A stretch of 64,000 nucleotides of DNA from Amphiduros pacificus (Eukaryota > Annelida > Polychaeta > Phyllodocida > Hesionidae), in the NCBI GenBank assembly GCA_949316495.1, contig OX439004.1, forward strand, positions 374,501-438,500, in the 5' to 3' direction. Under the pieces are notes generated by a model, which saw only the letters and a list, made by a program, of their open reading frames with translations, was not told where the DNA came from and did not search any database. The position numbers and the translations under genes were made by a program. This document shows positions 58,000 to 64,000 of the stretch, piece after piece (within the stretch, counting starts at the first letter, position 1; each line of letters opens with the position of its first letter).

Positions 58000-58500
58000 C
58001 CAACTCCATTCCCTGTTATTTTACGCACCAAATCCCAGCATTTTTTAATTGGTGTACGTGTATTTAACTTGGAAACATAAACTTTCCAACTTGTTCTTTC
58101 ACTTATTTAAAGAATATAACAGACTTTAGCTCATTATGTTTGAAATTGAAGCAGTTTAAATTGAGTTGACTGTCGTTTGTGGCTGCTTCGGTTGTAGATT
58201 AATTTTTTTAAAGCTTTTTTTGCATTCCTTGACAGTTTTCTTTTACACTCATCGTTGAACCAAGAATTTTCTTCAATCTTAGAATTAGGCTTTGGTTTGG
58301 GAATATATTGTGCCCAAAATCTTTATGAAATTGCTTGTCTGGTGGAGGAAATGATTATTTAAAATAGTGGGATGATGATCACTACCCTGTTGAATAGTAA
58401 AAACACAAATGTGGATAGCCTGAAGGCTCTACATATATTGTTATTTAAGAATTCTTCTATTGTACATCCTTTGGTGTCAGTATTGTTTCTGCCACCCCCA
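58000..58500. other. Nothing recognised
   Basis: AT-rich spacer between the two SINE copies; no gene seen. Confidence 0.45.
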
Positions 58501-58508
58501 AAGGCCAC

Positions 58509-58750
58509 GGGCCGTGGCACAGTTGGTTAGAGCGCCAGCTTATTAGCACCAGTTCCTCTATGGTGATCCAAAGGTCGTGGGTTCTATCCCTAGCTGTGCC
58601 AAGAAGGAAATCATGCCACAATTTCACATATGAGCTGAGGCCCGTGCCTAAAGGGTTAACCAACCCGTTGTCCTTGTAAATCTGTGACTGGGTGGGTCTC
58701 ATCACGAAATGACTGAAATAATGTTGAAAGTGATGTAAAAACCCCAGCTA
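58509..58750 (+). mobile_element. tRNA-derived SINE with A and B boxes
   Basis: The head has CCGTGGCACAGTTGGTTAGA (A box) and GGTCGTGGGTTCTATCCC (B box, T for G in GGTTCGA). The body has CACATATGAGCTGAGGCCCG and the tail ATGTTGAAAGTGATGTAAAA. An internal ~60-bp block present in the 57.8-kb copy (CACTATATCTGCTAC region) is deleted here. Confidence 0.87.
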
Positions 58751-58759
58751 CAACAATAT

Positions 58760-60980
58760 AAAAGGTCAATAAAATTTGGTTCTAAATGCACCAAGACAAG
58801 GTGGAGGGGACATAATACTGTCGACGCTGTGAGAGCCAGGTAGGATGGTCGTGTAGGTCTCATACCAGGATGGTCGCGTAGGCCTTTTACCAACTACGTA
58901 ATTTCACTTTTGTTAACACTTTTCAGTAAGAGATCATGAATCACCACTGCATTCTTTTCAATTTGTAACGCACAGCAGATTTTGTTCTGGTGTGACAGAA
59001 CGTATGACGCATGCTAAACAAGTTATTAAGGCAGTTTATCAGCTTTATATTTTAAAAAAATGCTTTACATTTACAAACATTGATTCCGAATAGACATTTA
59101 AACCTTTTATTGCTGATACCAAAATAAACCTGACAATTTTATATTTTATTTTATGTTCAATTGATAGCGGAATGATAATTCTATCAACTGTAACAAGGAT
59201 GAGATCCACACTGTGTCCAGAATGCCAGTCACCCCATTGTGGCACACATGGTACAGGTGACAGGGACAATTAATTTTTTTAACCAACTTATTTTCTTGTC
59301 GTAGGAGATGAAACTGATAAATCATTAGTATCTCTGAAATGTGTATGTATTGTGAACCAATGGTTTAGGTTTGTTGGACTACCAATGTAACACGTAACAC
59401 TGCATCAATTAGCTGGTAAGCATTGTATTATTATCGGGCTTTTCTATCACATAGGTAATGTTTAATGTTGGGTCGTATTATATTCCACGGGTAGAGCAAG
59501 CAGTGCGTGGGTAGTGCCCTGTTAAGATCATGGTTGCAAAGGGCAAGAGAATTACAAGATGCGAAAATGTCAGCAAGACAAGCCAGGGCTGACTCTCGCT
59601 TATATAATACGTGGATTAAGTTATTTGCCAACGACACGGAAGCAGGGCCGCCATATTAATCCGGTATGCATACCAATGTACCTAATGCCAGTAATCTGTT
59701 GATGATGGTGATTTATAAACATGTGGAGCAAATCAGATCATGCAGATAAGACACAAGTTTGCCAATGTAGGATTGACAGTGATTTCTGCTGACGAATATC
59801 CCATCCATTAATGTTATGGTTAAAGTGATCTAAGCTGTATGAGGTAACTAATCTGAACTTATGGTGAGACGTGCGCCAGAAGGGAACAACCGTATGGTTC
59901 AATAGATAACAAGTTGTTATAACAATAGCCTCTAAATAGATATCAAGATCTGACATTCAAAACAATATCAGCATTTTAAAGTCTTTTTAATGTGAAGTTC
60001 TGGATTAATCCTCATAAAGCTTATAGTTACTGAGATTGTCTTAATAACAAGAAATAATACTATATAATTCGTTAATCAATATCTTGGTCTTCACGAATTG
60101 GACGAAGCGAATGTCAGTGTTGGAATTGAAATAAAAGGATCAGTCATGAATATAACAATAATTGTTCTGATATTAATTGTATAATAAAATTTATGAATGC
60201 CTCATAACAATTGTGGAATTCCTTGTCTCAATCGTTAAAATCGGAATCCCCTCGGGCTTGGTGATTTCAATGTTGATAGAATTCTCTGTCACCAAATTTG
60301 AAGTAGAACAGTGGAGCAAAGTTGTAAAGTATATTGCCTTTCACTGGTGCAATACAGTGTGCATGTTATTTATGTTATCACATGATCTCACCGATATATT
60401 AATCTAACCCAAGTCTAGAGTCTCGCCAGTCATCAACAGCTTTGGTGTACAATTCCTGTGTCAATACCATTCAATCTGTGCAATGGACATATGTAAATTC
60501 CTAAACATCACCGAGAATACAAACGAAAGTCGCAGATATGTGGGAGTGGAGAAATATTCCATTAAATATTAACAGATGTAATATATAATAATATAAATTC
60601 ATATATATATTTTACTTTGAATCAATTGTAAGAGAGCATGCATTGACATTACCTACATTCATATGGAAACTTTTGGAGTCATAAAACATTTCTGATTTTA
60701 ATTCGATTTGTATCACATCAAATATTCATTATTTATATGAATCATGACTGTTAATTTATTGTGTAATTTATTCTCACAACAAGGTCAAGCCTAATACCCC
60801 CGTCACAAAACGTCTGATGTCCATTGAATATTTTACATAACATTCGTATGAAAGTTTACTGAAAATTGTTTTCATAAGTGAAATAATCTGGTATAATTTA
60901 TGCATATCATTCACAAAGTGTTCCCACTGAATTCTCACTGCATCTTCTCATGGAGTCTCCGTATCGTCCAGTTTGAAGAC
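58760..60980. other. Nothing recognised
   Basis: AT-rich DNA without supported genes. The + frame at 60177-60407 is hydrophobic (IVEFLVSIVKIGIPSGLVIS) but has no homology I can name and no convincing splice context. Confidence 0.45.
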
Positions 60981-60984
60981 GATA

Positions 60985-62436
60985 TGGGAATGCCCTGGAT
61001 GCAGTGGGAATGCCCTGGATGAAGTGGGAATACCCTGGATGCAGTGGGAATGCCCTGGATAAGGTGGGAATGCCCTAGATGCAGTGGGAATGCCCTGGAT
61101 GAAGTGGGAATGCCCTGGATGCAGTGGGAATGCCCTGGGTGCAGTGGGAATGCCCTGGATGAAGTGGGAATGCCCTTGATGAAGTGGGAATGCCCTGGAT
61201 GCAGTGGGAATGCCCTGGATGCAGTGGGAATGCCCTGGATGAAGTGGGAATGCCCTGGGTGCAGTGGGAATGCCCTGGGTGCAGTGGGAATGCCCTGGGT
61301 GCAGTGGGAATGCCCTGGGTGCAGTGGGAATGCCCTGGATGAAGTGGGAATGCCCTAGATGCAGTGGGATGCCCTGGGTGCAGTGGGAATGCCCTGGATG
61401 CAGTGGGAATGCCCTAGATGCAATGGGAATGCCCTGGATGCAGTGGGAATGCCCTAGATGCAGTGGGATGTCCTGGGTGCAGTGGGATGTCCTGGGTGCA
61501 GTGGGAATGCCCTGGATGCAATGGGAATGCCCTGGATGCAGTGGAAATGCCCTAGATACAATGGGCATGCCCTAGATGCAGTGGGAATGCCCTAGATGCA
61601 GTGGAAATGCCCTAGATGCAGTGGGATGCCCTGGGTGCAGTGGGAATGCCCTGGATGCAGTGGGAATGCCCTAGATGCAGTGGAAATGCCCTAGATGCAA
61701 TGGAAATGCCCTGGGTGCAGTGGGTATGCCCTAGATGCAATGGGAATGCCCTAGATGCAGTGGAAATGCCCTAGATGCAATGAGAATGCCCTAGATGCAA
61801 TGGAAATGCCCTAGATGCAATGGAAATGCCCTGGGTGCAGTGGGTATGCCCTAGATGCAATGGGAATGCCCTAGATGCAGTGGAAATGCCCTAGATGCAA
61901 TGGGAATGTCCTAGATGCAGTGGGAATGCCCTAGATGCAATGGGAATGCCCTAAATGCAGTGGAAATGCCCTAGATGCAGTGGAAATGCCCTAGATGCAA
62001 TGGAAATGCCCTGGGTGTAGTGGGTATGCCCTAGATGCAGTGGAAATGCCCTAGATGCAATGGGAATGTCCTAGATGCAATGGAAATGCCCTAGATGCAA
62101 TGAGAATGTCCTAGATGCAATGGGAATGCCCTAAATGCAGTGGAAATGCCCTAGATGCAGTGGAAATGCCCTAGATGCAATGGAAATGCCCTGGGTGCAG
62201 TGGGTATGCCCTAGATGCAATGGGAATGCCCTAGATGCAGTGGAAATGCCCTAGATGCAATGGGAATGTCCTAGATGCAGTGGAAATGCCCTAGATGCAG
62301 TGGGAATGCCCTGGATGCAGTGGGAATGTCCTAGATGAAGTGGGATGTCCTGCGTGCAGTGGGAATGCCCTAGATGCAATGGGAATGTCCTAGATGCAGT
62401 GGAAATGCCCAAGATGCAGTGGGAATGCCCGGGAAT
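60985..62436. repeat. 20-bp minisatellite, about 72 copies
   Basis: Unit GGGAATGCCCTGGATGCAGT. The first third is mostly CTGGATGCAGTGGG; later units shift to CTAGATGCAATGGA. A few 19-bp units change the phase. Sub-blocks of ~5-10 units are duplicated in the later part. Confidence 0.95.
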
Positions 62437-62451
62437 GCTCTGACCGTGCTC

Positions 62452-62481
62452 AGGGTTTGGGTTAGTGATTTAGGGTTAGTG
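62452..62481. repeat. Telomere-like words between two satellites
   Basis: GGGTTTGGGTTAGTG and ATTTAGGGTTAGTG contain two GGGTTAG motifs. Too short and degenerate to be a true interstitial telomere. Confidence 0.35.
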
Positions 62482-62507
62482 ATTTCTGACTCCCACCAGG
62501 TTCTCAG

Positions 62508-63600
62508 GTGTTCAAGACAGTTGCCATCCTCTGTGGTACCCTGCAATGCCTGGATACAGGTGCCATCCTCTGTGTTACCCTAGAGTGCCTGGATACAGTT
62601 GCCATCCTCTGTGGTACCCTGGAGTGCCTGGATACAGTCGCGATCCTCTGTGGTACCCTGGAGTGCCTGGATACAGGTGCCATCCTCTGTGGTACCCTGG
62701 AGTGCCTGGATGCATTTTCCATCCTCTGTTGTACCCTGGAGTGCCTGGATGCATTTTCCATCCTCTGTTGTACCCTGGAGTGCCTGGATACAGTTGCCAT
62801 CCTCTGTGGTACCCTGGAGTGCCTGGATGCATTTTCCATCCTCTGTTGTACCCTGGAGTGCCTGGATGCATTTTCCATCCTCTGTTGTACCCTGGAGTGC
62901 CTGGATACAGTTGCCATCCTCTGTGGTACCCTGGAGTGCCTGGATACAGTTGCCATCCTCTGTGGTACCCTGGAGTGCCTGGATACAGGTGCCATCCTCT
63001 ATGGTACCCTGGAGTGCCTGGATACAGTTGCCATCCTCTGTGGTACCATGGAGTGCTTGGATACAGTTGCCATCCTCTGTGGTACCCTGGAGTGCCTGGA
63101 TACAGTTGCCATCCTCTGTGGTACCCTGGAGTGCCTGGATACAGTTGCCATCCTATTTGGTACCCTGGAGTGCCTGGATGCAGTTGCCATCCTCTGTGGT
63201 ACCCTGGAGTGCCTGGATACAGTTGCCATCCTCTGTGGTACCCTGGAGTGCCTGGATACAGGTGCCATCCTCTGTGGTACCCTTGAGTGCCTGGATACAG
63301 TTGCCATCCTCTGTGGTACCCTGGAGTGCCTGGATACAGTTGCCATCTTCTGTGGTACCCTGGAGTGCCTGGATACAGTTGCCATCCTCTGTGGTACCCT
63401 GGAGTGCTTGGATACAGTTGCCATCCTCTGTTGTACCCTGGAGTGCTTGGATACAGTTGCCATCCTCTGTGGTACCCTGGAGTGCCTGGATACAGTTGCC
63501 ATCCTCTGTGGTACCCTGGAGTGCCTCGATACAGTTGCCATCCTCTGTGGTACCCTGGAGTGCCTGGATACAGGTGCCATCCTCTGTGGTACCCTGGAGT
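62508..63600. repeat. 39-bp minisatellite, about 28 copies
   Basis: Unit: TGCCATCCTCTGTGGTACCC then TGGAGTGCCTGGATACAGT. Two variants with GCATTTTCCATCCTCTGTTG occur as a pair twice (62710-62790, 62828-62905), which marks a segmental duplication. 39 = 3 x 13 keeps frames open on both strands for up to 388 codons; these are not taken as genes. Confidence 0.95.
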
Positions 63601-64000
63601 GCTATCTGAGTCATCTATGCCAGGTGACTTTACCATACTTCACCTTTATTCGTGATGTAGAAGAAATCTTGTGAATAGTTGTTTCAGTACATTGCCAGGA
63701 AGGTTTGTCGCAGATTAGCAGTTAGTCTACGTTCATTCCTCTGTAGTAACTTTTCATAATAAATTACAGAGGTTGATTAGCTTCACGTACTGTACTAAAA
63801 TGTTTTGGATTCGTCTAAATTAATTCTTTGTATATGAGTTTAAAGTAAAAAAATAAAAAAGGAAAAAGGAAAAGAAAAGAAACGATGGGAAATACTAGCC
63901 TGAGAAAAAGATGCATTACATCATAAATGATGGGATTATTATGTGTCTCATATCAACCGCTAAAGACAGTCAGGATTTAAGTCAGGGAATATGTGCCAAT
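63601..64000. other. Nothing recognised
   Basis: AT-rich flank of the satellite block, no features. Confidence 0.5.

Noticed and set aside
60948-63674. Long frames on both strands over the 20-bp and 39-bp satellites
   Set aside because: Several frames are open at once on both strands; this is the mark of a stop-free minisatellite, not of selection on one protein.

Overview
The window is invertebrate nuclear DNA. It is AT-rich, intron-rich and crowded with non-LTR retrotransposons, a Penelope-like element, tRNA-derived SINEs, MITEs and at least seven long minisatellite arrays. RNase H-bearing I-group (Nimb-like) LINEs, PLEs with hammerhead motifs and this density of minisatellites suggest a marine lophotrochozoan, most likely a mollusc. 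That placement is an inference; no species marker is present.

Host gene (about 4.76-17.11 kb, + strand). Ten small exons can be joined in phase into the C-terminal ~312 residues of a patatin-like phospholipase. The first visible exon carries the DGG motif (catalytic Asp). The first helices and the GxSxG serine elbow must lie upstream of base 1. Between the DGG half and the C-terminal patatin segment sits a pair of EF-hands, one in exon E and one split across the exon F/G junction. This suggests a calcium-responsive lipid hydrolase with the sensor built into the catalytic fold. Its introns hold a LINE, an acceptor-like 13-bp repeat array, a ~31-bp array that appears to supply a splice acceptor, a LINE fragment and a 0.9-kb inverted-repeat element.

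Transposon block (17.2-43.1 kb). In order: a 5'-truncated Penelope-like element with RT, GIY-YIG and a hammerhead ribozyme motif; a full-length 5.58-kb I/Nimb-like LINE with a 15-bp target-site duplication and an in-frame deletion in RT; a minus-strand CR1/L2-like LINE (family B) with a KH-domain reading frame and a pogo-like MITE at its 5' side; a plus-strand family B copy split by a nearly whole LINE of a third family (family C) at a TA-rich site; and decayed LINE, SINE and dispersed-repeat remains.

Satellite block (43.3-63.6 kb). A 36-bp array with a palindrome in each unit, a ~75-bp GT-rich array, a 3.7-kb 32-bp array with higher-order duplications, a 28-bp GC-rich array, a (CT)n/(AT)n tract, and adjacent 20-bp and 39-bp arrays that share sequence words. 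Long open frames in these arrays follow from unit lengths divisible by three and are probably not genes. One good but unidentified exon-like frame lies at 55.1-55.3 kb.

Except for the phospholipase gene and that candidate exon, I see no convincing host coding sequence.
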